From contig NZ_CP073318.1 in assembly GCF_018263855.1 (NCBI RefSeq), forward strand, positions 806,001-870,000: a stretch of DNA of 64,000 nt, in the 5' to 3' direction. The stretch is from Kutzneria sp. CA-103260 (GTDB lineage: Bacteria; Actinomycetota; Actinomycetes; Mycobacteriales; Pseudonocardiaceae). The notes below the pieces were generated by a model, which was not told the origin of the DNA, searched no databases, and was given only the letters and a program-made list of their open reading frames with translations. Every line of letters starts with the position of its first letter. Position 1 is the first letter of the stretch. Shown in pieces: positions 22,441 to 31,968 of the stretch. The position numbers were made by a program, and so were the translations under genes.

Positions 22441-25400
22441 ATGCGGAAACTGCGAAGAGTGTTGGCGGTCGGCGCTGTGCTCGTGCTCGGCACGGCCGTC
22501 CCGGGCGCGGCGGCGGCCGCGCCGGCGAATGGTCCGAACCCGGCGTGCCCCTGGGTGGGCTCGCACGCGCCGATCGGCGCCAAGGTGGCGCAGGTGCTCG
22601 GACAGATGACCCTCGACGAGAAGATCGCCATGGTGCACGGGGCGGCCGGCTCCGCCTACGTCGGCTACGTGCCCGGCGACGCCCGGCTGTGCATTCCCGC
22701 GCTGAAGATGCAGGACGGGCCGGTCGGCGTCCGAATGCCCGACACCACCCAGCTGCCCGCCGCCAGCGACCTCGCGGCGACCTTCGACCCCTCGCTGGCG
22801 CACAGCTACGGCAAGGTGATCGGGTCGGAGGACAAGGCCAAGGGCGTCGACGTCGACCTCGGGCCGACCGTGAACATCGTCCGCGACCCGCGCTGGGGCC
22901 GGGCTTTCGAGAGCTACAGCGAGGATCCGTACCTCACCGGCCAGATCGGCGCCGCCGACATCCAGGGCGTGCAGTCCCAGGGGGTGATGGCGCAGGTCAA
23001 GCACTACGCCGTCTACAACCAGGAGACCAACCGCAACACCGTGTCCGACAACGCGATCGTCGACGACCGGACCGTGCACGAGGTCTACACCGCCGCCTTC
23101 GGCGCGATCATCGACCAGGCCCGGCCCTCGTCGGCGATGTGCTCCTACTCGTCGATCAACGGCGTCTACGCCTGTGAGAACACGTATCTGAACAACATCC
23201 TGAAGAACCAGTTCGGCTTCGACGGCTTCATCACCTCCGACTGGGGCGGCACGCACAGCACGGCCGCCTCGGCCAACGCCGGCATGGACATGGAGATGCC
23301 CGACGACACCTACTTCGGCGCGGCGCTGAAGACCGCCGTGCAGAACGGAAAGGTGCCGCAGTCCCGGGTGGACGACATGGTCGCGCGGATCATGCGCGAG
23401 GAGTTCCGGTTCGGGCTGTTCGACCACCCGTCGCCGGACACCCCGGGCGCGGTCGCGTCGACGCCGGCCAATGTGGCCACCGCGCGGAAGATCGCCGAGG
23501 ACGGCGCGGTGCTGCTGAAGAACCAGGACAGCCTGCTTCCGTTGGACGCCAAGAAGGTGCACTCGATCGCCGTGATCGGCGACGGGGCCGGCGAGCACGC
23601 CGTCACCGGTGGCGGCGGCAGCGCGGCCGTCGCCGGCACGGGGACCGTCACGCCGTTCGACGGCATCAAGACCCGTGCCGGTTCCGGCGTCGACGTCCAG
23701 TACGCGCAAGGCAACCTGAGCCCCAACGGCCAGCTGCCGACCGTCGACCCCGCGTACTTCGGCGGCGGCCTGAAGGGCGAGTACTTCAACAACACCACCC
23801 TGTCCGGCACGCCCGTCGCCACCCGGACCGATCCGACCGTGTCCTTTGACTGGACCGGGAAGTCGCCGGCGTCCGGACTGTCCACAACGAACTATTCGGT
23901 GCGCTGGACCGGCACGCTCACGCCGCCCGACACCGGCACCTACACGTTCGGCCTGACCAGTGACGACGGCAGCCGGCTGTTCGTCAACGGCCAGCAGGTC
24001 ATCGACAACTGGCGGGACCAGGCCAGCCACACCGAGACCGCCACGGTCGACCTGACCGCCGGCACGCCCGCGCAGATCGAGGTGGACTACTACCAGGCCG
24101 GCGGCGACGCCACCGTCAACCTCGGCTGGGCGGTGCCGAACCAGGACCTTCAGGGCCAGGCCGTCGCACTGGCGGCCAAGTCGGACGTGGCTGTCGTGTA
24201 CGCCAACGACTATGAGGCCGAGGGCGGCGACCTGGCGAACATCGATCTGCCCGGCACGCAGAACCAGCTGATCGAGGCGGTCGCCGCAGTCAACCCCAAC
24301 ACCGTCGTCGTGCTCAACACCGGGTCCGCCGTCGTGATGCCGTGGCTGGACAAGGTGAAGGGCGTGTTCGAGGCCTGGTATCCGGGCCAGGAATCGGGCA
24401 ACGCCATCGCCCGGCTGCTCTACGGCGACGTGAACCCGTCCGGCAAGCTGCCGGTGACCTTCCCGACCTCGCTGGACCAGGTGCCGGCCTCGACCGCCGC
24501 ACAGTGGCCCGGCGTGAACGGGCAGGTGCAGTACTCGGAAGGGCTGGACGTCGGATATCGCTGGTACGACGCGAAGAACCTGACGCCGGTCTACCCGTTC
24601 GGCTACGGCCTGTCCTACACCACCTTCCGGTTCTCGCACCTGCGAGTCGACGGGAACACCCTGCGGGAGAACGGGAAGATCCGGGTCAGCGCCGACGTCA
24701 CCAACACCGGCAGCCGGGCCGGGGCCGAGGTGGCGCAGCTGTACCTGGGCGCCCCGGCCGCCACAGGCGAGCCGGCCAGCCAGCTCAAGGGCTTCCAGAA
24801 GGTTGACCTCCAGGCGCACCAGACCAAGCGGGTGACCTTCGACATCACCGCCCAGGACGCCTCGTACTGGAACTCCGACGCCCAGGCCTGGACGCTGGGT
24901 GCCGGCAGGTACACCGTCCGCATCGGAGACTCGTCGCGGAATCTCCCGCTGTCCGGTGACTTTCGGGTCGACCGCACCACCGGCCCGCGCTACACCAAGG
25001 TTGCCGCGCCGGCCACCGCCCTCGGTGGCACGACCCTGTCGGTGACCACGACGTTCACCAACGGGGCCACCGAGGACGTTCGGGACGCCGTCACCTCGCT
25101 GACCGTGCCAGCCGGCTGGAAGGCCACTGCGAAGTCGTCTGCCAGCTTCCGTGTTGTCCACTCCGGACAGTCCGTGTCCACGACCTGGGCTGTCACCGTG
25201 CCGACCGGCGCCACCGCCGGCGCGACCACGCTCAAGGGCAGCACCCGGTATCAGGGCTCCGGCCGCACTTCACCCGGCGACGGCACGGCCACAGTGCAGG
25301 TGGCGTACCAGAACCTCGCCGCCGCCTACACCGATGTCGGCGTGAGCGACGACGCCAACCCGGCCGTCGGCAACCTGGACGGCTCCGGCTACAGCTATTC

Positions 25401-25845
25401 GGCCCAGGCCCTGGCCGCCGTCGGCGTCACGCCAGGTGCCACCGTGGGCGGCTTCACCTGGCCGAATATGCCGGCCGGACAACCGAACACCGTCACTACC
25501 GGCGGTCAGTTGGTGCAGGTATCCGGCGCCGGCGGCACACTGTCGTTCCTCGGCACCGGAACCAACGGCACACAGTCCGGATCAGTGACGGTCACCTACG
25601 CTGACGGCACCACTTCCACCGGGACCATCACCCTCGCCGACTGGTACAGCAACGCCGCCGTGCCCGGTTGCACGCTGGTCGTGACCGCCTCGCACTGGAA
25701 CCGACCGGCCGGCAGCACTTTGCCGGCCGACCACGCGGTCAGCCTCTACGCCACGTCGGTCCCGTTGACGGCCGGCAAGCAGGTGGTGTCGGTGAGCCTG
25801 CCCAACAACGCCCGGCTGCACGTGTTCGCGACGAAGATCGGCTGA
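22441..25845 (+). CDS. Secreted GH3 beta-glycosidase with PA14 and C-terminal binding modules
   Basis: The 1134-residue protein has a Sec signal peptide (cleavage near AAAA ~27). The GH3 (α/β)8 domain spans ~45-330, with the catalytic nucleophile Asp267 in FITSDWGG. A PA14 carbohydrate-binding insert (~440-570, GEYFNNTTLSGTPV, TDDGSRLFVNG-like) splits the second GH3 domain, as in known PA14-containing beta-glucosidases. A fibronectin III-like domain follows (~745-830, AEVAQLYLGAP). The C-terminal ~290 residues hold a NEW3-like module (TTFTNGATEDV) and an NPCBM-like beta-sandwich. It removes terminal beta-linked sugars from oligosaccharides outside the cell. AGGCAAGGGGG precedes the ATG. A hairpin terminator overlaps its 3' end. 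Confidence 0.9.
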   Translation: MRKLRRVLAVGAVLVLGTAVPGAAAAAPANGPNPACPWVGSHAPIGAKVAQVLGQMTLDEKIAMVHGAAGSAYVGYVPGDARLCIPALKMQDGPVGVRMPDTTQLPAASDLAATFDPSLAHSYGKVIGSEDKAKGVDVDLGPTVNIVRDPRWGRAFESYSEDPYLTGQIGAADIQGVQSQGVMAQVKHYAVYNQETNRNTVSDNAIVDDRTVHEVYTAAFGAIIDQARPSSAMCSYSSINGVYACENTYLNNILKNQFGFDGFITSDWGGTHSTAASANAGMDMEMPDDTYFGAALKTAVQNGKVPQSRVDDMVARIMREEFRFGLFDHPSPDTPGAVASTPANVATARKIAEDGAVLLKNQDSLLPLDAKKVHSIAVIGDGAGEHAVTGGGGSAAVAGTGTVTPFDGIKTRAGSGVDVQYAQGNLSPNGQLPTVDPAYFGGGLKGEYFNNTTLSGTPVATRTDPTVSFDWTGKSPASGLSTTNYSVRWTGTLTPPDTGTYTFGLTSDDGSRLFVNGQQVIDNWRDQASHTETATVDLTAGTPAQIEVDYYQAGGDATVNLGWAVPNQDLQGQAVALAAKSDVAVVYANDYEAEGGDLANIDLPGTQNQLIEAVAAVNPNTVVVLNTGSAVVMPWLDKVKGVFEAWYPGQESGNAIARLLYGDVNPSGKLPVTFPTSLDQVPASTAAQWPGVNGQVQYSEGLDVGYRWYDAKNLTPVYPFGYGLSYTTFRFSHLRVDGNTLRENGKIRVSADVTNTGSRAGAEVAQLYLGAPAATGEPASQLKGFQKVDLQAHQTKRVTFDITAQDASYWNSDAQAWTLGAGRYTVRIGDSSRNLPLSGDFRVDRTTGPRYTKVAAPATALGGTTLSVTTTFTNGATEDVRDAVTSLTVPAGWKATAKSSASFRVVHSGQSVSTTWAVTVPTGATAGATTLKGSTRYQGSGRTSPGDGTATVQVAYQNLAAAYTDVGVSDDANPAVGNLDGSGYSYSAQALAAVGVTPGATVGGFTWPNMPAGQPNTVTTGGQLVQVSGAGGTLSFLGTGTNGTQSGSVTVTYADGTTSTGTITLADWYSNAAVPGCTLVVTASHWNRPAGSTLPADHAVSLYATSVPLTAGKQVVSVSLPNNARLHVFATKIG

Positions 25846-25849
25846 GCCG

Positions 25850-25890
25850 CGCCGGACCGCTGGCCACCCCCATGGGTCAGCGGTCCGGCG
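25850..25890. terminator. Hairpin between GH3 and the ATPase gene
   Basis: A perfect 13-bp inverted repeat (CGCCGGACCGCTG / CAGCGGTCCGGCG) with a 15-nt loop starts 5 bp after the GH3 stop. Its right arm encodes the final codons of the convergent ATPase gene. Confidence 0.65.
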
Positions 25891-28800
25891 TGTAGACGCA
25901 TTGGTAGCCGGTCGAAATCGTGCTGTCCAACACGGCTGCCACCGCCGGGTCGGCCGCGCGGACCACGTCGATCGCGCGCTTGATGGCCTTGCGCACCGAG
26001 GTGCGGGCCCGCTCGGCCGGACCGGCGAACGTGCGGCCACGGCCGCCCAACCCGGTGGTGGCGCCCAGTTCGGCGGCCAGGGCGTCCAGCTCCCGCCGCA
26101 GCTCCTCGGCCCGCGCGGGCGAGGACTCGGGGATCAGGTGGGCGATCTCGCGGGCCCGGGCGGTGTAGGCGGCCCGAGCCTGATCGTCCAGAATGGACTG
26201 CTCCGACATGGCCTCGGCCCCGCCGTGGGCCAGCGACACGGCCGGGATCGGCACGTCGGGATGGGCCAGCAGCTGGGCCAGGTGCCGCATCCCGATCAGA
26301 TCCTCGACGAGTACTTCCCGCCCGGGAAACCCGACCAGCCAACGGTTTTCCCGCCGCCGCAGGGTGATGTGCCGGGACACCAGGTCGGCGGCCCAGGCCC
26401 GGGCCCGCGCCTCCATCCCCATGGCGTTGGCGTCGTTCACCGCGCTGTCCAACAGCTCCTCGGCCGCCCGGTGCTCGCCGCGCCGGCGCAGCACGGTCGC
26501 CAGATTGGCCTTGCTGCACGCGGCCATCGGCAGATGGCCCAGCCGCAGGTTCGCCGCCACGGCCCGCCGCAGGTGCGCCTCGGCCCGGTCCAGGTCGCCG
26601 AAGGTGGCGGCGGCCAGGCCCAGACCCCGTTCGGTGGAGCCGAAACACACGATGGCCAGCGAGGGCGTCGTGGGCAGCTCGGCGAACGGCAGCATCAGCT
26701 CGTAGGCCTCCCGGGCCAGCTGGGCGTCGCCGAGCGAGACGGTCGCCTCGACGATCGCCAGCAGGCCGGACAGCCATGTGCTCGACTGGGGCAGCGCGTC
26801 CAGGCCGGCCGCCGCCAGCTGGGCCAGCGTCGACCGGGCCAGTTCGTGCCGGCCGGCTTCGGCGGCCAGATTCGCCACCATGGCCCGGAACGCGAACTCG
26901 CCCTCGGCCAGCAGCGGCGAGTTGGCGACTTCCACGGCGAAGTCGAGGAGATCGGCCCCTCGACCCTGCAACCACCGGATCGCCAGCAGGTGCCCGCCGT
27001 AGTAGGCGGCTGCATCCGCGTCGCCGACCTCCTCGCCCATGGCCAGACACCGCGCCGCCTGCTCCTCGGCCTCGGCCAGCCGCCCGGCCCTGATCAGCAG
27101 CATCACGTCGATCTCGGCGACGATGAACCGGACGCTGTGGCTCTCCATCAGGTCGGCCCGGACCCGCAGCTCGGCCAGCGACCGGTCGGCCCGCGGGTCG
27201 CCGAGGTGGAACAGGTCCACGGTCTGCCAGCACAGTCCCTGCAGGGCAAGGATGTCGATGCCGGCCGCGGCGGCCACCGAGATCAGCTCCCGGGCGATGG
27301 CCAGCCGCTCCCGGACGTACTCGGGCGTCAGCATCGCGTGGTGGCTCAGCGACAGCGCCTCGGCCAGCGCGCCGTGGTCGCCCAGCAGCCGGATCTCCTC
27401 CAAGGTCTTGAGCACGTCGGCGACCGGGCCGCCGCCGTACACCTGCTCGGCCGCGAGCCGCAGCTCCAAGCGCAGCCGCAGCGCCGCTTCGCTCTCGGGC
27501 AGCCACGCCAGCGCCTTGCGTTGTTTGCCGAGAATTCGGTGCCGCTCCACCTGATCACGGCGTTCGTTGAGCCAGATGCCGCCCATTCCCAGCGCCGCCC
27601 GGGCGTACCGCAATGGATCCTGCTCGTCCCACGCGGCATCGGCGGCCTGGTCGTACAACACCCGCGCCTCGGCCAGCCGGCCCGAGGCCAGCACCGCGTC
27701 CGACCACTCCAACATCAGCTCGGCCGACGGCTCGCCGAAACTGACGGCCTGCGCCAACAGGGAAGCCGCCTGCTCGTACGAGAAGCGCCGCACCATCTTC
27801 GCCGCCGCCGCCCGGCACACCTCGATCGCCCGCCGGGCATCCTCCGGCGACCGCGGCGCCGCGTTGACCGCGTGATGGGCCTTGCGGGCGCTGTGCCCGA
27901 CGATGTCCACCGCGCGGGCGTGGGCGTCCAGCAACTCGGCCGCGGTGAGCCGGGCCAGTGCCGCCCGCCGGACGAGATCATGGCTGTAGGCGAACGATTC
28001 CGTGCCGTTTGCGGTCACCAGCCCGGCCTGCACCGCGCCATCCATGGTGTCGATGACTCGGGCCGCCGGCATGTTCAGCAGCGCCGCCGCCTCGGCCCAG
28101 GACACCGAGTCGCCCAGCGTCGCGCCGATCGCCAGCAGCCGCGCGGTTTCCGGGGCGATCCGGGCGAACGACTGGTCGATCGCCTCCCGCAGCCCGCCCA
28201 CGAAGTCGGCCTCGCCCAGCGCGACCAGCCGGCGCAGGAACAGCGGGCTGCCGTCGGTCAGCCGGTGGATGGTGTCGGTCAGCGGCGCCTCCAGCCGCTC
28301 GATCCCGTTGGTGGCAAGGTAGTCCCGCGTCTCGGCCGGGTCGAACGGCCGTAGCGCGATCTCGTCGCTGGCCTCGCCGAGCGGCGACGGCGTCCGCTGC
28401 GTGATCACCATGGTCAGCGGCAGCCGGGCCCGGGCGATGAACCGGGTCAGCAGCAGCGCCCCCGGATCGGCCGCGTGCAGGTCGTCGATCACCAGCATGG
28501 TCGGCGTCTCCGCGACCGCACGGGCCAGCCGGTCGGCGACGGCCTGGAACCGTGAGAAACGGGCCGGGTGAACGGTTTCCGCCTCGCTGCTGAGCAGCTG
28601 CGCGGTCTCCGGGCCGCACAGCTCGGCCAGCATCGGCTGCCACGGCCACAGCGCCGGCGCGCCGCCGTCCGACCAGCAACGGCCCCACAGCACCCGCAGC
28701 CCGGCCGCCCGCGCCCGGTCCGACGCCTCTTCGCACAGCCTGGTCTTGCCCACCCCGGCCGGGCCGGTCACCGTCACCAGCCGCCCCCTGGCGGCGCTGC

Positions 28801-28909
28801 GCCACGCGTACTCCAAACGGCGCAACTCCGTTGTCCTGCCGACGAATCGGTCCACGCGTATAGATGAGACCACGGGATACACCGGGATACGTGACGCCCC
28901 GCGGCACAC
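25877..28909 (-). CDS. STAND/AAA ATPase regulator-like protein without a DNA-binding domain
   Basis: The ~1010-residue protein has an N-terminal AAA ATPase (Walker A GPAGVGKT at 49-56, Walker B MLVIDDLHAADP at 139-150), a winged-helix-like region, then a long helical repeat region (~320-830) of TPR type. It resembles LuxR-family LAL regulators but has no LuxR HTH or BTAD domain at either end. The C-terminus (ERARTSVRKAIKRAIDVVRA, TGYQCVYTP) is a conserved-looking ~80-residue helical region I cannot name. The start is uncertain: GTG at 28909 follows GGAAAGG at 11 nt; GTGs at 28870 and 28855 are alternatives. It is divergent, 21 bp, from a LuxR-type response regulator lacking phosphorylation residues; together they could rebuild a split regulator. 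Confidence 0.75.
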   Translation of the reverse strand: MCRGASRIPVYPVVSSIRVDRFVGRTTELRRLEYAWRSAARGRLVTVTGPAGVGKTRLCEEASDRARAAGLRVLWGRCWSDGGAPALWPWQPMLAELCGPETAQLLSSEAETVHPARFSRFQAVADRLARAVAETPTMLVIDDLHAADPGALLLTRFIARARLPLTMVITQRTPSPLGEASDEIALRPFDPAETRDYLATNGIERLEAPLTDTIHRLTDGSPLFLRRLVALGEADFVGGLREAIDQSFARIAPETARLLAIGATLGDSVSWAEAAALLNMPAARVIDTMDGAVQAGLVTANGTESFAYSHDLVRRAALARLTAAELLDAHARAVDIVGHSARKAHHAVNAAPRSPEDARRAIEVCRAAAAKMVRRFSYEQAASLLAQAVSFGEPSAELMLEWSDAVLASGRLAEARVLYDQAADAAWDEQDPLRYARAALGMGGIWLNERRDQVERHRILGKQRKALAWLPESEAALRLRLELRLAAEQVYGGGPVADVLKTLEEIRLLGDHGALAEALSLSHHAMLTPEYVRERLAIARELISVAAAAGIDILALQGLCWQTVDLFHLGDPRADRSLAELRVRADLMESHSVRFIVAEIDVMLLIRAGRLAEAEEQAARCLAMGEEVGDADAAAYYGGHLLAIRWLQGRGADLLDFAVEVANSPLLAEGEFAFRAMVANLAAEAGRHELARSTLAQLAAAGLDALPQSSTWLSGLLAIVEATVSLGDAQLAREAYELMLPFAELPTTPSLAIVCFGSTERGLGLAAATFGDLDRAEAHLRRAVAANLRLGHLPMAACSKANLATVLRRRGEHRAAEELLDSAVNDANAMGMEARARAWAADLVSRHITLRRRENRWLVGFPGREVLVEDLIGMRHLAQLLAHPDVPIPAVSLAHGGAEAMSEQSILDDQARAAYTARAREIAHLIPESSPARAEELRRELDALAAELGATTGLGGRGRTFAGPAERARTSVRKAIKRAIDVVRAADPAVAAVLDSTISTGYQCVYTPDR

Positions 28910-28930
28910 GCCGTGTCACGCCTTTCCAGT

Positions 28931-29587
28931 ATGACAAGAATCTTGCTGGCCGACAGCCAACCGGTGGTGGTCGACATGCTGTGCCGGCACGTGGCCAGCA
29001 CCCCGGACCTCGACATCGTGGCCATCGCCGGCACCCGGGCGGAACTCGTCGACCGGCTCCGGATCGCCCGCGCCGACGTGGTGGTGCTCGGCATCGGACT
29101 CGATCTCGTGGAGAGCGCCGCCGCCAACGCCGCCGTGCTGGTGCTCGGCGGCTCCACCCGGGAAGCCGACATCGTCGTCGCGATGGCCGCCGGCGCCGCC
29201 GGCTACGTGACCCGGCAGTCCCGCCCCGAGGACGTCCTCACCGCCATCCGCGTCGTCGCCCGAGGCGAGCTCTATGCCCCAGCCGACATCGCCGCCCTCG
29301 TCCGTGGCCGCCGCCGCGCCGCCCGGGCCGACTCGTTCTTCCCGCAATTGACGGCGCGTGAACAAGACGTGCTGGAACTCCTGGTGCGCAACGCCGGCAA
29401 CGCCGCCATCGCCCGGCACCTCGGCATCACCGTGAAGACCGTCCGCAACCACGTCTCCAACATCCTGGTCAAGCTGCCCGCCCGCACCCGCACGGAGGCC
29501 GCCTCGCTGGCCGGCGAGCGCCTACGCGGCCGCCGCGGTCCGGCGCTGACCGTCGGTCCCCGGGCCGAGCGGCCGGGAATTATCTGA
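28931..29587 (+). CDS. NarL/LuxR-type orphan regulator with a degenerate receiver
   Basis: The 218-residue protein has a receiver-like domain (~1-115) and a C-terminal LuxR HTH (LTAREQDVLELLVRNAGNAA, then VKTVRNHVSNIL). In the receiver the phosphoacceptor position reads VVVLGIGLD, with Gly54 in place of Asp; the conserved Lys is Arg95 (GYVTRQ) and the acidic pair near the N-terminus is reduced to a single Asp8. So normal phospho-signalling is unlikely. No histidine kinase is adjacent. ATG at 28931 is preferred over an upstream GTG because the first beta-strand starts there. It may respond by ligand or partner contact, perhaps the divergent ATPase. Confidence 0.85.
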   Translation: MTRILLADSQPVVVDMLCRHVASTPDLDIVAIAGTRAELVDRLRIARADVVVLGIGLDLVESAAANAAVLVLGGSTREADIVVAMAAGAAGYVTRQSRPEDVLTAIRVVARGELYAPADIAALVRGRRRAARADSFFPQLTAREQDVLELLVRNAGNAAIARHLGITVKTVRNHVSNILVKLPARTRTEAASLAGERLRGRRGPALTVGPRAERPGII

Positions 29588-29667
29588 CCCGGTCTGACGT
29601 GCGAAAACTGTCGGGGGCGTGAGGTACGGTTTGGGCGTTTCGCACGCATGCTCCATCAGGGGGGACA

Positions 29668-31884
29668 GTGACTGTGTTTCGTATGCTCGCGGTCGCCGGC
29701 GTCACCGCCGCGACGGCGGCGACGCTGCTGCCGGGGGTCGCGGCGGCGGCCACGGCGCCACCGGTGCCGGCGGGGGCGACCTTCGTGCCGGTGACGCCGA
29801 AGCGGCTGCTCGACACCCGTGAGGGCCACGGGCCGGTGGGTCCGGAGAAGTTCGTCTCGCTGGACTTCAAGAACCTGGTGCCGGCCAACGCGTCGGCGGT
29901 GGTGTTCAACCTGACCGGCACCAACCCGACCGAGGCCACCTCGGTTCGGGCCACGCCCACGCTCACGGGCGACTCCAGCGGGTCGTCCAACCTGAACCTG
30001 GCGCCGGGGGAGACCCGCGCCAACCTGGTCACGGTGGCGCTCGGCCAGAGCGAGCCGTGGCAGGGCGGGGTGGAGCTGGTCAACCACAACGGCAACGTGG
30101 ACCTGGTCGCCGACCTGGCCGGCTACTACGTCAACGACACCTCGGGCTCGCGGTTCACGGCGGGCACGCCGCAGCGGGTGCTGGACACTCGGACCCAGGG
30201 CGGCCTGGTCGGCCCGAACGGAACGATCACCGTCGACCTGTCGGGCGTGCTGCCGGCCACGGCCACGGCGGTCACGTTCAACCTGACCGGCACCGACACC
30301 ACCGGCTCCACCGTGGTCACCGCCTGGCCACACGGCACCCCGCAGCCGACGGCGTCCAACCTCAACCTGGAGCCCGGCGACACCCGGCCCAACCTGGTCA
30401 CCGTGGCCGTCGGCCCGGACCGCAAGGTGGACCTGAACAACCACGTCGGCGACGTGAACCTGATCGTGGACGTGGCCGGCTACTACGCGACCGACCGTGG
30501 CGACCCGTTCTTCACGGTGTCACCGGTGCGGACCATGGACAGCCGCACCGGCCCGTCGTTCGGCCCCGGCGAGTCCCGGGCGCTGGACCTGTCGCCGTGG
30601 CTGCCGGCCTCGGCCAAGACCGTGGTCTACAACCTGACCGCCACCAACCCGACGTCGGCCACCTTCGTCACCGGCTACCCGGCCGGCACGTCGGTGCCGA
30701 ACACCTCCAACCTCAACCTGGTCGCCGGGCAGACCGCGCCCAACCTGGCCGTCACCCCGCTCGGCGCGGGCGGCCGGCTGGCGCTGCGCAACAACGCCGG
30801 CCGGGTCGACCTGATCACCGACATCGCCGGCTACTTCGGCCCCGCGCCCACGCCGTGCGACGGTCAGTCGTGCCTGTACGCGTGGGGCGGCAACGACTAC
30901 GGCCAGCTCGGTGACGGAACCACCGTCACCCACGGCTCCCGCGTCGTCGGCCAGGTGGCCGGCATCGCCTCGGTGAAGCAGGCCGCCAGCGCCATGGACG
31001 CCGGTTACGTGCTGCGTGCCGACGGCACCGTGTGGGTGGTCGGTCGCACCGGCGAGACCAACCAGCACAGCCCGCAGCCGACGCAGATCCGCGGCCTGGA
31101 CGGGGTCGGCTCCATCGCGGCCGGCTGGCGTGAAGGCTTCGCCGTGCGGTCCGACGGCTCGGTCTGGACGTGGGGCGACTCGCTGACCGCGACCCAGGTC
31201 GGCGGCCTGTCGGGGATCACGCAGGTGGCCAGCGGTTCCCGCACGCACTACGCGCTGCGCAGCGATGGCACGGTCTGGGCCTGGGGCGACGGCACCAACG
31301 GCGCGCTGGGCACGCCGGCGCAGTCCGCGCCGAACCCGATCCAGGTGCCGGTGCCGGGCCGGATCGTGTCCATTGCCGGCGGCAGCCAGTCCGGCTACGC
31401 CGTCCGCGACGACGGCACAGTGTGGGCTTGGGGCTCCAACTACGACGGCGAGCTGGGCGTCGGCTCCGACCAGAACGTGATCGTCCAACCCACTCAGGTC
31501 AGCGGTCTCGGCTCGGTGACCAAGCTGGTCGCCGCCCGGTCGGGGGCCGCCTACGCGATCAAGTCCGACGGCACGCTGTGGTCATGGGGCAGCGCGTTCC
31601 TGACCGGCCAGGACATGCCGAGCGGCGGTCCGTACGAAGTGCGCGTCCCGACCCGGGTGCCAGGCCTGGCCAATGTCACCGACGTGGCCGGTGGCGGCTG
31701 GCAGTACGGGCTGGCCCTGACCGGCGACGGCGCGGTGTGGATGTGGGGCTCCTACTCCGCCGGCCAGGTCATCGCGCCCGGCATGTCGATCAAGTACACG
31801 CCGACCAGGGTGCCCGGCCTGGACGGCGCCCGGGTCACCGCCGTGATCGGCGGCGGCTCCCAGGCCTACGTGCTGGCCAACTGA
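29668..31884 (+). CDS. Secreted protein with three LDTR-type repeats and an RCC1 propeller
   Basis: The 738-residue protein starts with a signal peptide (cleavage near AAA ~30). Residues ~35-395 hold three homologous ~120-residue modules, each with xRxLDTR (or MDSR), FNLTGTNP, SNLNL and DLxADxAGYY. Residues ~400-738 form an RCC1-like beta-propeller with repeats of WGxNxxGQLG and SDGTVWxWG. RCC1 propellers bind partners rather than catalyse. The GTG start has AGGGGGGA 4 nt upstream. An 8-bp inverted repeat GTGCGAAA / TTTCGCAC (29599-29645) lies in the upstream region. Likely a cell-surface or exported adhesion or binding protein; no partner gene is visible. Confidence 0.82.
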   Translation: MTVFRMLAVAGVTAATAATLLPGVAAAATAPPVPAGATFVPVTPKRLLDTREGHGPVGPEKFVSLDFKNLVPANASAVVFNLTGTNPTEATSVRATPTLTGDSSGSSNLNLAPGETRANLVTVALGQSEPWQGGVELVNHNGNVDLVADLAGYYVNDTSGSRFTAGTPQRVLDTRTQGGLVGPNGTITVDLSGVLPATATAVTFNLTGTDTTGSTVVTAWPHGTPQPTASNLNLEPGDTRPNLVTVAVGPDRKVDLNNHVGDVNLIVDVAGYYATDRGDPFFTVSPVRTMDSRTGPSFGPGESRALDLSPWLPASAKTVVYNLTATNPTSATFVTGYPAGTSVPNTSNLNLVAGQTAPNLAVTPLGAGGRLALRNNAGRVDLITDIAGYFGPAPTPCDGQSCLYAWGGNDYGQLGDGTTVTHGSRVVGQVAGIASVKQAASAMDAGYVLRADGTVWVVGRTGETNQHSPQPTQIRGLDGVGSIAAGWREGFAVRSDGSVWTWGDSLTATQVGGLSGITQVASGSRTHYALRSDGTVWAWGDGTNGALGTPAQSAPNPIQVPVPGRIVSIAGGSQSGYAVRDDGTVWAWGSNYDGELGVGSDQNVIVQPTQVSGLGSVTKLVAARSGAAYAIKSDGTLWSWGSAFLTGQDMPSGGPYEVRVPTRVPGLANVTDVAGGGWQYGLALTGDGAVWMWGSYSAGQVIAPGMSIKYTPTRVPGLDGARVTAVIGGGSQAYVLAN

Positions 31885-31891
31885 TGTTCCG

Positions 31892-31918
31892 GCGGCGCGC
31901 CGTCTCCCGGCGCGCCGC
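31892..31918. terminator. Hairpin after the RCC1 gene
   Basis: A perfect 11-bp inverted repeat (GCGGCGCGCCG / CGGCGCGCCGC) with a 5-nt loop begins 8 bp after the stop codon and is followed by TTCTGC. It separates two convergent genes. Confidence 0.75.
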
Positions 31919-31924
31919 TTCTGC

Positions 31925-31968
31925 CTCAAACCGACATTCGGTGTGCCGGAGAGCGTGACTCGCCGGGG
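31925..31968. repeat. Second copy of the dispersed repeat, at the 3' end of helR
   Basis: On the minus strand this segment matches the left part of the palindrome at 11607-11645 at about 34 of 40 positions (shared blocks CCCCGGCGAGTC, CGCTCTC, GGCA, GAATGTCG), with one base of length difference. Here the repeat supplies the last codons and the stop codon of helR (the residues GESRSPAHRMSV). Confidence 0.6.

Noticed and set aside
21259..25161. 1300-codon open frame on the minus strand
   Set aside because: It lies antisense to the GH3 and quinone-reductase genes, which have clear motifs, and shows only the compositional pattern of a high-GC shadow frame.
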